Counted from the first letter of the stretch, positions 1-13,735 are shown. The stretch: DNA of 64,000 nucleotides from a bacterium (GCA_021847485.1 JAJZRA010000001.1:25460-89459), one strand, 5' to 3'. Numbers and translations are program-made. The notes: generated from the letters alone by a model not told the origin.

Positions 1-911
1 AAAGAGCCGCTCTTCGCGCCGGCCAACCGCGCGAGGGCCGCCGCCTTGAACGCGTCGGGCTCGGCGATCTCGGCCGCGGCGGGGGAATGTTTTAGGACCT
101 CCGCCAGCGCGAACCACGCGCCGCCGCCGTGGAGCAGCACCGGGCCCGGCCGCTTCAGCGCGAGCAGCGGCACGTGCACCAGCTCCTCGGGGGCCGGGTC
201 GTCGGGCGCGTGCAGCGGCCTGCCGTCCTCGTAGACGGAGCCGTCCGCCGTCACGGAGAGACGGGAACCCTCGGTCTGGACCGTGCCGACGGGCGGCGGG
301 GCGGGCGGCTTGAGCGTCCACAGCCGCGGGGCCGCGGCAGCCGCCGCGCCCAGGACCAGGACCGCGAAGCCGGCCGCCGCCGCCTTGCGGGGCGAGCGCG
401 GCCGCAGGGCGGCCCAGGCCGCCGCCAGCGCCAGCGCCGGTATTGCCAGCACCAGCACCGGCTCCACGCCGGGAAAAAGATGGTAATAGAGGACCGTGAA
501 AGCGCCCGCCGCCGCGGACCCGGCGGCCTCGGCCGCGTAGAACGCCGCCGGCCTGCCGCCGAGCGCCAGGCCTGCGGCGAAGCCGTTCGCGAGCGCGGCG
601 GGCAGGCAGAGCAGGGCCGGGCCGGCCAGCATGGCGGCAAGCCCCGGCTGGTAGAGGGCGGGCAGCGCGCCGGGTACCAGGCGCACGGCGAGAACGTTGA
701 GCGGCGCGGCGAGGGCGAAGAGCAGCGCCGCCCCGGCGAAGCCCCGCTCGCCGCCGCGCGCCAGCCGGGCCCCGGCGCCGGTCCAGACCAGCCAGGCCGC
801 CAGCGCCGCGGCCAGCGAGAGCTCGTGCGCCGCGAAGACCTGCGAGATCTCCCGCAGCAGCAGCGTCTGGGCCAGCAGCGAGGCCAGGCCGAAGAGTAGG
901 AAGAGCGCCAT
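1..911 (-). CDS. Membrane-embedded spermidine-synthase-like protein (C-term truncated by window edge)
   Basis: Open frame from ATG at 911 to window edge, not in ORF track: MALFLLFGLASLLAQTLLLREISQVFAAHELSLAAALAAWLVW..., then Rossmann-like LLHGGGAWFALAEVLKHSPAAAEIAEPDAFKAAAL. Confidence 0.7.
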   Translation of the reverse strand, partial: MALFLLFGLASLLAQTLLLREISQVFAAHELSLAAALAAWLVWTGAGARLARGGERGFAGAALLFALAAPLNVLAVRLVPGALPALYQPGLAAMLAGPALLCLPAALANGFAAGLALGGRPAAFYAAEAAGSAAAGAFTVLYYHLFPGVEPVLVLAIPALALAAAWAALRPRSPRKAAAAGFAVLVLGAAAAAAPRLWTLKPPAPPPVGTVQTEGSRLSVTADGSVYEDGRPLHAPDDPAPEELVHVPLLALKRPGPVLLHGGGAWFALAEVLKHSPAAAEIAEPDAFKAAALARLAGAKSGS

Positions 912-933
912 CGATTTTATATCATAATATACC

Positions 934-2064
934 ATGACCGGCACGGGCAACGTCAGGGGGAGAACTGTCGGGGCGGGCGTCTTCGGGGCGCTCCTCTTCC
1001 TGCCGGTCTTTTTCCTTTCCTCGCGCATAGCCGCGGCCGGTCCCGGCGCCCGCTACGCGCTGCCCTGGGCGCTCTTCGCCGCCGGCATCGGCGCGGCCAT
1101 CGTTTACACCGGCAGGGTCTCCTTTTTCCGGCGTATATTCTTTTCGGTCTCCGCGCTGGCCTTCCTGGTCCACTTCAAGCTGGGGATGCTCTACAAGGTT
1201 TTCAACGTCACCTGCTCCAAGGACGCCCCTTTCTGCCATATAGCGATGGCGCCCTACTTTACCGGCTACCTCTACCAGCAGTATCTCGCCTTCATGAGCG
1301 GCGGCTGGAAGCTGTGGGGGCCGCTGACGCTGGGCGCGGCGTGGCTCTTCGTGACGCTGGCGATAGGCAGGGGCTGGTGCTCCTGGGCCTGTTTCTACGG
1401 CGGGATAGACGACGGCCTGCGCGCGCTGCCGCGCCGCGCCCTGCTGAAGCCCGGCGCCTGGGCCGCCAGGTTCAGGGACCTGCCCGCCGCGCTGCTGGTC
1501 TTCCTGCTGCTGGCCTCCTTCGCCTATATGCTGCCGGTCTACTGTCTGTGGCTCTGCCCGTTCAAGCTGACGGGGGAGTTCCTGGACGCCGAGCGCTCGA
1601 CGAGGGCGCTGCAGTACGGCCTGATGGGCCTGGCGCTGGCGGCGCTGACGCTCGGGCCGCTGCTCACCAAGAAGCGCGTCTTCTGCTCCTACCTGTGCCC
1701 GTTCGCCGCCTGGCAGGCCTTCTGGGGGCGGATCAACCCTTTCCGCGTGACGCCGGCCGAGGCCTGTTCCGGCTGCGGCGCCTGCGCGCGCGTCTGCCCT
1801 ATGTCGGCCATAAAGAGCGGGCCGGGAGGCAGGGCCGAGGTCCTCGCCTACTGCAACCTCTGCGGCGAATGCGTGGAAGCCTGCCCCGCCGGAGGCTTGC
1901 GCTATACCCTCTTCGGGCTGGAGCTCCCCGGCGGCGGCGCCCTGGCCGGTTTCCTGACCGCGCAGAATTTTTACGTGTACTCGGCCCTGACGCTGGGGGC
2001 CGTATTCTCTTCGTTGTGGGCGCCGGCAGCGCTGAAGGACGTGATCGGCGCGCTGGCCCGCTAA
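934..2064 (+). CDS. 4Fe-4S binding polyferredoxin membrane protein (NapH/CcoG-like)
   Basis: TM helices, CLWLCPFK, CSYLCPF, CSGCGACARVCP and CNLCGECVEACP motifs. Confidence 0.85.
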   Translation: MTGTGNVRGRTVGAGVFGALLFLPVFFLSSRIAAAGPGARYALPWALFAAGIGAAIVYTGRVSFFRRIFFSVSALAFLVHFKLGMLYKVFNVTCSKDAPFCHIAMAPYFTGYLYQQYLAFMSGGWKLWGPLTLGAAWLFVTLAIGRGWCSWACFYGGIDDGLRALPRRALLKPGAWAARFRDLPAALLVFLLLASFAYMLPVYCLWLCPFKLTGEFLDAERSTRALQYGLMGLALAALTLGPLLTKKRVFCSYLCPFAAWQAFWGRINPFRVTPAEACSGCGACARVCPMSAIKSGPGGRAEVLAYCNLCGECVEACPAGGLRYTLFGLELPGGGALAGFLTAQNFYVYSALTLGAVFSSLWAPAALKDVIGALAR

Positions 2065-2076
2065 AAGGATGGAAGA

Positions 2077-2271
2077 ATGAAAGACGGGAAATGGCTGGAA
2101 CCGCGCTACACTAGCAAGGAGATCTTCGAGAAGGATTACTCCAAGCTTGACCTCTCCGGAATGGAAGTGAGGTGCCCGGGCTGCAAGGACGGGGTCGCGC
2201 TCAACCATAAGAACAACTTCGGCAAGAACGCCGGCTGGTGCAAGCGCTGCAACCGGGCCGTCAACATCTAG
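2077..2271 (+). CDS. Small zinc-ribbon-like protein
   Basis: 64 aa with CPGC...CKRC; SD-like aaagga upstream. Confidence 0.6.
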   Translation: MKDGKWLEPRYTSKEIFEKDYSKLDLSGMEVRCPGCKDGVALNHKNNFGKNAGWCKRCNRAVNI

Positions 2272-2289
2272 CGCCGTCAGCGGTCCGAG

Positions 2290-2907
2290 ATGCCGGCACT
2301 TTTCGCCGAAGGCTTCCTGCTGGGGCTTTCCACCGGCTTCTACTGCCTCGCCTCCTGCCTGCCGCTGCTGGCGCCGTACATGCTGGCCGAGGGCGGCGGG
2401 ACCTGGAAGCCCAACCTCCTGATCTTCCTGCGTTTCGCGGGCGGCCGCCTGGCCGCCTACGCGCTCTTCGCGCTGCTGGCCACGCTGGCGGGCCGGGCCG
2501 GCCGGTACGCGCTGCCCGGCTGGGCGGTGCCCGCCTCGCTGCTGGCCTGCGGCCTGCTGATGACGGCCCTGGCCCTGCTGCGGACGGCCGGCGGGGGGAA
2601 GGCTCTCTGCGCTCTCGAGCGCGGGCTTTCCCCGGCCCTCAAGAGGCTGCCGCTGGCTATGGGCTTCGCCACCGGAATTAACATCTGCCCGCCTTTCGCC
2701 GCCGGCTTTCTTAGGCTGGTCGGGCTGGCCGACCTGCCGAAGGGCTTCGCTTACTTCGGCGGCTTCTTCGTTTCCACTACCCTTTTCCTGACCCCGGTCC
2801 TGCTGGGGACCCCCTGGCTGGGCCGGCGCGCCAACGAGATCGGGCGCCTCACCCTGCTGGTGGCCGGCCTCTGGTTCTGCCTGCTCGGGCTTAAAGGTCT
2901 TATTTGA
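2290..2907 (+). CDS. TauE/SafE or DsbD-like membrane protein
   Basis: Six-TM-like polytopic protein with ATGINICPPFAAGFLR. Confidence 0.65.
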   Translation: MPALFAEGFLLGLSTGFYCLASCLPLLAPYMLAEGGGTWKPNLLIFLRFAGGRLAAYALFALLATLAGRAGRYALPGWAVPASLLACGLLMTALALLRTAGGGKALCALERGLSPALKRLPLAMGFATGINICPPFAAGFLRLVGLADLPKGFAYFGGFFVSTTLFLTPVLLGTPWLGRRANEIGRLTLLVAGLWFCLLGLKGLI

Positions 2908-2926
2908 CATTCGTCATAGGTCCTAG

Positions 2927-2950
2927 GGCCTATATCCATATAGGCCTTTT
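2927..2950 (+). terminator. Intrinsic terminator
   Basis: GGCCTATAT-cc-ATATAGGCC followed by TTTT. Confidence 0.6.
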
Positions 2951-2954
2951 GGCC

Positions 2955-2984
2955 TTGCCGGGTTTTACCTTTCGGGCCTATAAT
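2955..2984 (+). promoter_or_regulatory. Sigma70-like promoter for M14 peptidase gene
   Basis: TTGCCG-N18-TATAAT. Confidence 0.5.
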
Positions 2985-3022
2985 TAATAAGTAGTTGATT
3001 ATAGTCAACAAGGATTTTCAGC

Positions 3023-4318
3023 ATGAAGAAACTGCTCCTCGTCTCCCTGCTCCTCCAGGCCGCTTATTTCGCGGCGCCGCTCCAGGCCGAAGACAATGTC
3101 TCCTATTCCCAGCTGCTCGCCCAGCTGAGCGTGCCCGCGGCCGACATAGCCCCGGAGCCTTCCTATTCCAAGTCCACCCTGCCGGGCGCGGACGAGGGGC
3201 GTTACTGGGTAACGGTGCTGGCCGCCGACAAGCACGCCCGTACCCGCCTGCTGGAAGCCGGCATGGACATCGTGGAGATCAGCAAGGACAGGGTCTCCGG
3301 CTTCGCCGGCCCCTACACGATGGCGCAGCTCTCCTCCAAGGCCTTCACCCTGGTCTCCAAGGTGCCGGCCTCCGCGCTGGCGGGCGGCTATAACAAGGAT
3401 TTCCCTTCGGCCGACTCCGCCTACCACAACTACAAGGAGACGACCGACCTGCTGAACTCGCTGGCCGCCAAGAACTCCGACATCGCCTCGGTCTTCTCCA
3501 TCGGCAAGACCACCGAGGGCCGCGATATCTGGTGCCTGCGCATCAACTCCAGCGCCAAGGGCACGGCGCCCAGCTCCAAGCCGGGGGCTTTCTTCCTGGG
3601 CAATATCCACGCCCGCGAGCACCTGGCCAACGAGGTGCCGCTGCTGCTGGCCGCCTGGCTGATGGACCACCGCAACGACGCCGACGTCAAGAAATATATA
3701 TCCACGCTCGACATCTACATAGTGCCGATGGGCAACCCCGACGGCGTGGAGTACGACGTCAAGAGCGGCAGCTACCAGTACTACCGCAAGAACATGAGCG
3801 TCAACAGCGACAAGTCGCGGGGCGTGGACCTCAACCGCAACTTCGATTCCTGGTGGTGCGAGTCCGGGGCCTCGACGTACCCGAACTCCGACACCTACTG
3901 CGGCCCTAAGGCCTTCTCCGAGCCCGAGAGCCAGGCCATCAAGCGTTTCTTCGAGGCGCGCCGCAACATCAAGACGCACATCAGCTACCACTCCTACGCG
4001 AGCGAGATCCTCTACCCGTGGGGCGGCAACGAGGCCGACGTGCCCAACGCCAAGGACAAGCAGGCTTTCGTGAAGATCGCGGGCGAGATGGCCAAGCTGA
4101 CCGGCTACGAGTCGCTGAAGTCCAGCGACATGTACATCGCCACCGGCGACAGCTGCGACTGGGCCTACGCCGCCACCGGCGTGCTGGCCTTCACGTTCGA
4201 GCTGGAAGGCCGCGGCTTCTACCCGGGTGCGGCCATCATCAACGGGGCGGCGGACCGCAATATCAAGGCGGCCGTCTACCTGCTGAGCGTGACCGATAAT
4301 CCCTACAAGAACATCTGA
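3023..4318 (+). CDS. Secreted zinc carboxypeptidase, M14 family
   Basis: Signal peptide; GNIHAREHLANE, DLNRNF, ISYHSY, FTFELE catalytic motifs. Confidence 0.93.
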   Translation: MKKLLLVSLLLQAAYFAAPLQAEDNVSYSQLLAQLSVPAADIAPEPSYSKSTLPGADEGRYWVTVLAADKHARTRLLEAGMDIVEISKDRVSGFAGPYTMAQLSSKAFTLVSKVPASALAGGYNKDFPSADSAYHNYKETTDLLNSLAAKNSDIASVFSIGKTTEGRDIWCLRINSSAKGTAPSSKPGAFFLGNIHAREHLANEVPLLLAAWLMDHRNDADVKKYISTLDIYIVPMGNPDGVEYDVKSGSYQYYRKNMSVNSDKSRGVDLNRNFDSWWCESGASTYPNSDTYCGPKAFSEPESQAIKRFFEARRNIKTHISYHSYASEILYPWGGNEADVPNAKDKQAFVKIAGEMAKLTGYESLKSSDMYIATGDSCDWAYAATGVLAFTFELEGRGFYPGAAIINGAADRNIKAAVYLLSVTDNPYKNI

Positions 4319-4337
4319 GCGGCCAGGCCGCGCAAGA

Positions 4338-4369
4338 AAGGCCCGGGACTCCCCGGGCCTTTTCTTTTT
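4338..4369 (+). terminator. Intrinsic terminator
   Basis: AAGGCCCGGG-actc-CCCGGGCCTT then TTCTTTTT. Confidence 0.85.
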
Positions 4370-4390
4370 CTAATAGCCGCCCCGGGGGCG

Positions 4391-5296
4391 CTATTTAAGG
4401 GTGAGCGAGTAGGACTTGATGGTGAAGGCGGGGTAGTAGGATTCCTTGGCCTTGACCAGGCCGGGCTTGCCGAGGTCGCTCTCCTTGTTGATGAAGGAGT
4501 AGCCGTGCGGCAGGTGCTTGGCCAGCTCGTTGTCGAGGAACTGGTAGAGGCCCTTCACGTCGTCGAGGGCCTTCTCGAAATTGAGCACGAAGACGCCGTC
4601 GGAGAGGCGCGAGCCGAAGGCGAAGCCGGAGATCTCGCCGTCGATGCGGACCAGCACGCCCTTCATCTCGAGCAGCTCGAAGTGCTTTAACCCGGTGACG
4701 ATGGCCTTGCGCTCGCAGTTCAGCATGTCCAGCCGCGCGCCCACTTCGGGGTCCCTGGCCCAGCGGTCCAGCAGGTTCAGGCAGGCGCCGTTGTTGGCCT
4801 TGGTCAGCGGTTCCACCTTCACTTTTTTCAGCGCGGCCGTCTGCTTGTTGAACTGCGCTATCAGGTTGCGCTTCTTGGAATACTTGTGGCCGGCCAGGCC
4901 GGCCATGTCGGAGGTCCGGTAGAGGTAATCCTTGTAGCCCTGCTGCTCCTCCACGGTGAAGAGCTCCTCCAGAGCGGAGCGGTGGCGCTCGCAGTAGTCC
5001 TGCGGCACGTAATAATAGCGGGTATGGCGGTGGCGGCGGGCGACGTCGGCGAGCTCGCGCGGCTCGAGCTCGCGGAAAGGGCACGGCACCGGCATCAGCA
5101 GGCGCTTCTCCGACGGCGGCTCGATGTCGGTCTCGGCGATCAGCAGCAGGTCGCCGTCTATCCGCCAGCCCACCTCGTAGAGGCAGCGGTTCCAGACCAC
5201 TATCGTGGCGGGGGAATACTCGCACAGCGGGTAGCGGTGCTTGTCGAAGAACTTCTTTATCGAGGGGTAATCCTCGGGCTTGAGACGGTTAAACAT
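4391..5296 (-). CDS. DUF2156 (phosphatidylglycerol lysyltransferase C-term-like) protein
   Basis: GNAT-like fold protein with YLYRTSDMAGLAGHKYSKKRNLIAQF, typical of DUF2156. Confidence 0.8.
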   Translation of the reverse strand: MFNRLKPEDYPSIKKFFDKHRYPLCEYSPATIVVWNRCLYEVGWRIDGDLLLIAETDIEPPSEKRLLMPVPCPFRELEPRELADVARRHRHTRYYYVPQDYCERHRSALEELFTVEEQQGYKDYLYRTSDMAGLAGHKYSKKRNLIAQFNKQTAALKKVKVEPLTKANNGACLNLLDRWARDPEVGARLDMLNCERKAIVTGLKHFELLEMKGVLVRIDGEISGFAFGSRLSDGVFVLNFEKALDDVKGLYQFLDNELAKHLPHGYSFINKESDLGKPGLVKAKESYYPAFTIKSYSLTLK

Positions 5297-5717
5297 GGGT
5301 GCCTTTGGAGAGCATCGGCAGGGCCCGTCCCAGCCGGCGGAAGCCGAGCTTCCGGTAGAAAGGGTGGGAATCGTCCTGGGCGATCAGGGCGACCCAGCCT
5401 ATCCCGTCGCGGCGCAGGCGGGCCAGCACGGCGCGCACCAGCCGGCGGCCGGTGCCGCGGCCGCGTTCGCTCTCGAGCACGGCCACGTCCTGGATGTAGG
5501 CGTCGCTGGCGCGGTCGCTGATGGCGCGGGCCATGCCGACCACTTCGCCCCCGCGCTCGGCCACCGCGAAGCAGTGGCTGCCGCGGATGAGGCGCCGCAG
5601 GCCGGCCGGGGTGTCTCCCGGCTTCCACCAGCCGTGGGCGCGGTAAAGTGTTATAATCCTTTTCAGGGTCCCGGGCGAAGGGGCGGTCACGAACCTGAAA
5701 GTAGGCTTGCCGGGCAT
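5289..5717 (-). CDS. GNAT family N-acetyltransferase
   Basis: QDVAVLESERGRGTGRRLVRAVL...HPFYRKLGFRR. Confidence 0.88.
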   Translation of the reverse strand: MPGKPTFRFVTAPSPGTLKRIITLYRAHGWWKPGDTPAGLRRLIRGSHCFAVAERGGEVVGMARAISDRASDAYIQDVAVLESERGRGTGRRLVRAVLARLRRDGIGWVALIAQDDSHPFYRKLGFRRLGRALPMLSKGTHV

Positions 5718-5771
5718 ACGAGCATGATATAAATCTTCCGGGCGCCCTGGAAAGCGCCGCGGGGAGGGGAT

Positions 5772-6554
5772 ATGTACTCAGAAGACAGGAACGGGCTGAA
5801 GCTGCTGAAGTTCGACAATTTCAGGGGCGCCGACGGCGTGACCTGCGCCGTCTCCACGCGCGCCGGAGGCCTTAGCTCCGGCCCGTACGCCGGCCTGAAC
5901 CTCGGGCCCGGCACCGGGGACGACCCGGAGAAGGTGGACGGCAACCTGGAACTGCTCTGCGCCGCCATCGGGGCGGAACCCGCCCGCCTGGAGCGCATGC
6001 GCCAGCGGCATACCGCCAACGTGGCCGTGGCGGAAGGGGGAGGCGGCGTCCCTCCCGACAACACGGACGCCCTGGTGACCGCCGTACCCGGCGTGCCGCT
6101 GCTGGCCCTGTCGGCGGACTGCGCCCTGACCGCGCTCTACGACCGCAGGCGCAACGTGCTGGCCGTGGCCCACAGCGGCTGGCGCGGCGCCCTGCTGGGC
6201 GTGCACGCCGCGGCGCTGGGCGTCATGCGCCTGCGCTTCGGCACCGAGCCCTCCGACGTGACCGCCGGGATCTCGCCGATGATCTCGGCCGCCCGCTACC
6301 CGGTGCGGGCCGACTTCCTGGAGAAGCTAAAGACCTTCTGGCCGGACGGGGCCGACCGCCGCTTCCTGACGATGAAGGACGGCGTTCATTTCTTCAGCCT
6401 GCGCGAGCTGCTGCGCGTCCAGCTGGAGCGGCTGGGCGTGACGGACCACGAGTTCATGCACCTGTGCACCTACGACGAGAAGGAGATGTTCTACTCCTGG
6501 CGGAGGGACGGGGAGAGGACGGGGCGCTTCGGACTGATCGCGATGCTGCGCTAG
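5772..6554 (+). CDS. pgeF: Peptidoglycan editing factor PgeF (YfiH/laccase-domain family)
   Basis: RQRHTANV, ADCALTALYD, AHSGWRGALLG, CTYDE motifs. Confidence 0.9.
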   Translation: MYSEDRNGLKLLKFDNFRGADGVTCAVSTRAGGLSSGPYAGLNLGPGTGDDPEKVDGNLELLCAAIGAEPARLERMRQRHTANVAVAEGGGGVPPDNTDALVTAVPGVPLLALSADCALTALYDRRRNVLAVAHSGWRGALLGVHAAALGVMRLRFGTEPSDVTAGISPMISAARYPVRADFLEKLKTFWPDGADRRFLTMKDGVHFFSLRELLRVQLERLGVTDHEFMHLCTYDEKEMFYSWRRDGERTGRFGLIAMLR

Positions 6555-6555
6555 C

Positions 6556-7328
6556 CTAGCGCAGCATATCCCAGACTATCTTGCCGAGCAGCGAGGCCGA
6601 GACCAGGAAGAGCATCGGCCGGATGGCCCATGCCCCTTTCCGGAGGGCGACGTGGGCGCCGGCGTAGTTGCCGGCCATGCCGGCCACGCCCATGGCCAGG
6701 CCGAGGCGCAGGTCCACCCTGCCCAGGGCCAGGAAGGTCGCCAGCGCGGCGAGGTTGGAGACCAGGTTCAAGAGCTTCGCCAGCGCGGTGGAGCGCAGCA
6801 GGTCGTAGCCGCAGGCCCGCGAGAAGGCCAGCGCCAGGAAGGTCCCCGTGCCCGGCCCCAGCAGCCCGTCGTAGAAACTGATCCCGAAAGCTATCAGGCA
6901 GGAGCGGGAGAGCAGCGCGCCCTCGGAGAAGCGCGAGCTGGTGTCCGAGAAGCCGAAGCCTTTCCGCGCCGCGAGGAAGACCGCGACCGGCGGCAGCAGG
7001 ACTATCAGCAGGTACCGGACCGCCTCCGGCGGCACCAGCGAGACCGCCCTCGCCCCTAAAAAGGCCCCTACGGCCCCGACGGCGGCCATGATGAAGAGCA
7101 GGTCGGCCCGGGTGCGGGTCTCGCGCAGGAACCTGCCCGCGGCCACCGCGGTGCCCATCGAAGAGGAAAGTTTATTGGTGCCCAGCAGCAGCGCCGGGGA
7201 GAGGCCGTGGGCCAGGTAGGCCGGCAGCGTTATCAGGCCGCCGCCGCCGGCCATCGAGTCGACGAAGCCGGCCAGGAAGACCAGCAGGGCCAGCGGCAGG
7301 TAAGGCTGGGCCGTGTGCAGGAGTTCGA

Positions 7329-7332
<4 letters not shown>
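6556..7332 (-). CDS. TSUP family sulfite exporter TauE/SafE-like permease
   Basis: FLAGFVDSMAGGGGLITLPAYL and GTNKLSSSMGTAVA. Confidence 0.88.
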
Positions 7333-10700
<3,368 letters not shown>

Positions 10701-10823
10701 GTTTTGCGCGGCCCCGGGGCCGCCGCGAGGTATGATACAAAAATAGCGGGGGGGCGCGCTTTGCGCGCCGGGCGCATAATATGTAGAATTAAAAATCAAA
10801 ATAAGCGGCGAAAAGGACCGGCC

Positions 10824-12566
10824 ATGGAAAAAGACGCTAACCTTGAGAGGATACGCAACACCATAGAGATCTCCGGCGGGGGCAAGCGCGTGGATACGCT
10901 GCTGCGCAACGCGCGCGTCATCAACACGTTCTCGGGGGACATCCACCGCACGCACGTGGCCATCCACGGCGGCAAGATCGTCGGCTTCGGCGACTACAAG
11001 GCCAAGCGCACGGTGGACCTCAAAGGCGCCTACGTCGCCCCCGGCTTCATCGACGGCCACGTCCATATCGAGAGTTCGATGGTCAAGGTCCCCGAGTTCG
11101 CCCGCACCGTGCTGCCGTGCGGCACCACCTCCGTGGTGATAGATCCGCACGAGATCGCCAACGTGCTCGGCCTGGACGGCATAAAGTACATGCTCTCCTC
11201 CAGCCTCAACGCCGTGCTCGGCGTCTACGTGATGCTGCCGTCCTGCGTGCCGGCCACGCACCTCGAGACCGCCGGCGCCGAGCTGGACGCGCACGACCTG
11301 TCGCTGCTGCTGGGCGACGACCGCGTGCTGGGCATAGGCGAGATGATGAACTACCCCGGCGTGATCTTCCGCGACCGCGGCGTGCTGGAGAAGATCGCCA
11401 TAGCGAAGAACAAGGTGATCGACGGCCACGCGCCGATGCTCAAGGACAAGCAGCTCTACGCCTACGTCTCGGCCGGCATCAAGAGCGACCACGAGTGCAC
11501 CGACGTCGCCGAGGCCCGCGAGAAGCTGCGCGCCGGCATGTACATCATGATCCGCGAAGGCACGGCCGCCAAGAACCTCAGGGGCCTGCTGCCGCTCGTC
11601 AATTCCGAGAATTCCCGCAAGTTCATCTTCGTCACGGACGACCGCCACCTCGAGGACATAGAGCGGGAGGGCCATATAGACTACCTGGTGCGCACCGCGG
11701 TGCGCCTCGGCGTGGACCCTATCCGCGCTATCCAGATGGCGACGATCAACACGGCCGAGTACTTCGGGCTGAAGAACCTCGGCGCGATAGCCCCCGGTTA
11801 CCAGGCCGACATCGTGGTCCTGCAGGACCTGAAGGGCCTGAAGGTCACCAAGGTCTTCAAGCAGGGCCGCCTCGTCGCATCCGACCGCCGCATCGCCCCG
11901 GGCGTCATCAAGGACTACGAGGGCAAGGCCCGCGGCACCGTCAACGTGAAGTGGATCGAGCACGAGGACTTCGCGCTGAAGGCCGAGGGGGACTACGCCC
12001 GGGTCATCAACGTCGTCCCGGACCAGATCGTCACGAAGATGACCGTGGAGAAGGTCAAGCAGGACGGCGGGTACGTCTCCTCGGACACCGACCGCGACGT
12101 CCTGAAGATCGCCGTCATCGAGCGGCACATGGCCTCCGGCCGCATCGCCAAGGGCCTCGTGAAGGGCTTCGGCCTGAAGAAGGGGGCGATAGCCTCCTCG
12201 GTCTCCCATGACTCGCATAATATCGTGGTGATCGGCACGCACGACGGCGACATGTACACGGCCGCCGTGCAGGTGGTAAAGATGCAGGGCGGCATAGTGG
12301 CCGCGCTCAACGGCCAGGTGCTGGAGGCGCTGCCGCTGCCGGTGGCCGGCCTGATGTCCGACCGCAGCTCCGAGTTCGTGCGCGAGAAGCTCAAGCGCCT
12401 CTCGGAAACCGCCCGGATGCTGGGCTCCAGGCTCTCCGACCCTTTCATGGCGATGGCCTTCCTGACGCTGCCGCCCATCCCGGAGCTCCGGATCACGGAC
12501 CGCGGCGTCATCGACGCGGTCAAGTTCCAGGTCACGCCGCTCTTCTGCGGCCCCAAAGGCAGATGA
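10824..12566 (+). CDS. ade: Adenine deaminase
   Basis: Amidohydrolase: PGFIDGHVHIESSMV, PHEIANVLG, SHDSHNIVVIG, GLMSDRSSEFV; start at MEKDANLERIRN within longer track ORF. Confidence 0.92.
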   Translation: MEKDANLERIRNTIEISGGGKRVDTLLRNARVINTFSGDIHRTHVAIHGGKIVGFGDYKAKRTVDLKGAYVAPGFIDGHVHIESSMVKVPEFARTVLPCGTTSVVIDPHEIANVLGLDGIKYMLSSSLNAVLGVYVMLPSCVPATHLETAGAELDAHDLSLLLGDDRVLGIGEMMNYPGVIFRDRGVLEKIAIAKNKVIDGHAPMLKDKQLYAYVSAGIKSDHECTDVAEAREKLRAGMYIMIREGTAAKNLRGLLPLVNSENSRKFIFVTDDRHLEDIEREGHIDYLVRTAVRLGVDPIRAIQMATINTAEYFGLKNLGAIAPGYQADIVVLQDLKGLKVTKVFKQGRLVASDRRIAPGVIKDYEGKARGTVNVKWIEHEDFALKAEGDYARVINVVPDQIVTKMTVEKVKQDGGYVSSDTDRDVLKIAVIERHMASGRIAKGLVKGFGLKKGAIASSVSHDSHNIVVIGTHDGDMYTAAVQVVKMQGGIVAALNGQVLEALPLPVAGLMSDRSSEFVREKLKRLSETARMLGSRLSDPFMAMAFLTLPPIPELRITDRGVIDAVKFQVTPLFCGPKGR

Positions 12567-13735
12567 GGCGCGCCGCCCTGCCGCTCCTGCTGCTGCTGAC
12601 GGCCCTGCCGGCGGCCGCCGCCCGCATAGAGCGGGGGCCTTACCTCGAGAACATGGCCAAGGACATGGTCACGGTCCGCTTCAGGGTGGACGCGGCCACG
12701 CCCGCCTGGGTCACGTACGGGGCGGCCCCGGACTGCGAGCGGTTCCTGACCATCTTCCCGGCAGCCAGGGAGCAGAAGGCGCCGCTCTTCGGCCTGCTGC
12801 CCGACACGACGCACTGCTACCGCATCTACCTGCCCGCCGACCAGAGCACCGGCGTCTACAAGGCCTACGAGGGGACCTTCGCCACTTTCCGCGACGAGGA
12901 CAAGCCGCGTTTCTCGTTCCTGGCGTTCGGCGACTCCGGCTCCGGCACCCCGGAGCAGCTGCAGCTGGCCGGCCAGATGGACAAGTTCTCCCCGGACTTC
13001 GTGCTGCACCTGGGCGACATGGTGGAGTCCGGCCTCGACGCGGACGCGGACGCGCAGTATTTCCGCCCCTACGCCGGCCTGCAGGCCCGCGTTCCCTTCT
13101 TTCAGGCGCTGGGCAACCACGACTACGGCGCCGACGCCCGCGCCGCGGCCGGCCGCGGTTTCCTGCGGGCCAACTACGTGCCGTTCCACAGCACCCCGCT
13201 GACCGGGCTGCCGCCGCATTACTATTTCTTCGACGTCGGCAACGCCCGCTTCTTCGTCCTGGACGCCAACGCCTTCGACGGCGCGAAGTTCGCCCCGTCG
13301 CTGGAGCCGGGGTCCCGGCAGTACAGGTGGCTGGAGCGCTTCCTGGCCAGGACCGACAAGACCTGGAAGTTCGTGGCGGTGCACGAGCCGCTCTACTCCA
13401 CCGGGGCGCACGGCACTTCCGAGGCCGAGCTCAAGGCCCTGGAACCGCTCTTCCTGAAATACAAGGTGGACCTGGTCTTCCAGGGGCACGACCACGACTA
13501 CGAGCGCACGACGCCGGTGCGCGCCGGCGCTCCTGACGAGGCGGAAGGGATAGTCTATGTCACGCTGGGGGGAGGGGGCAGCACGCTCTATATCCAGCGG
13601 CGCAACGAGGACTGGTCCGAGAAGTTCCTGCCGACGTACAGCTTCGCCTACGCCGAGGTCGCTGACAAGGCTTTCACGATGACCGTCTACAACAAGGACG
13701 GCGAGGTCATAGACACGCTGGAGGTCACCAAGTAG
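12563..13735 (+). CDS. Secreted metallophosphoesterase (purple acid phosphatase-like)
   Basis: Signal peptide; FGDSGSG, HLGDMVE, LGNHDYG, VHEPLYSTGAHG, FQGHDHDYER. Confidence 0.9.
   Translation: MRRAALPLLLLLTALPAAAARIERGPYLENMAKDMVTVRFRVDAATPAWVTYGAAPDCERFLTIFPAAREQKAPLFGLLPDTTHCYRIYLPADQSTGVYKAYEGTFATFRDEDKPRFSFLAFGDSGSGTPEQLQLAGQMDKFSPDFVLHLGDMVESGLDADADAQYFRPYAGLQARVPFFQALGNHDYGADARAAAGRGFLRANYVPFHSTPLTGLPPHYYFFDVGNARFFVLDANAFDGAKFAPSLEPGSRQYRWLERFLARTDKTWKFVAVHEPLYSTGAHGTSEAELKALEPLFLKYKVDLVFQGHDHDYERTTPVRAGAPDEAEGIVYVTLGGGGSTLYIQRRNEDWSEKFLPTYSFAYAEVADKAFTMTVYNKDGEVIDTLEVTK

Noticed and set aside
922-2910. 662-aa minus-strand ORF
   Set aside because: Mirror frame of NapH-like, zinc-ribbon and SafE genes; Q/G/R-rich low-complexity translation typical of GC-rich antisense frames.
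10701-12242. N-terminal extension of the hybrid kinase ORF
   Set aside because: Antisense to adenine deaminase; true N-terminus with TM starts at MFKVRQVSF (10700).
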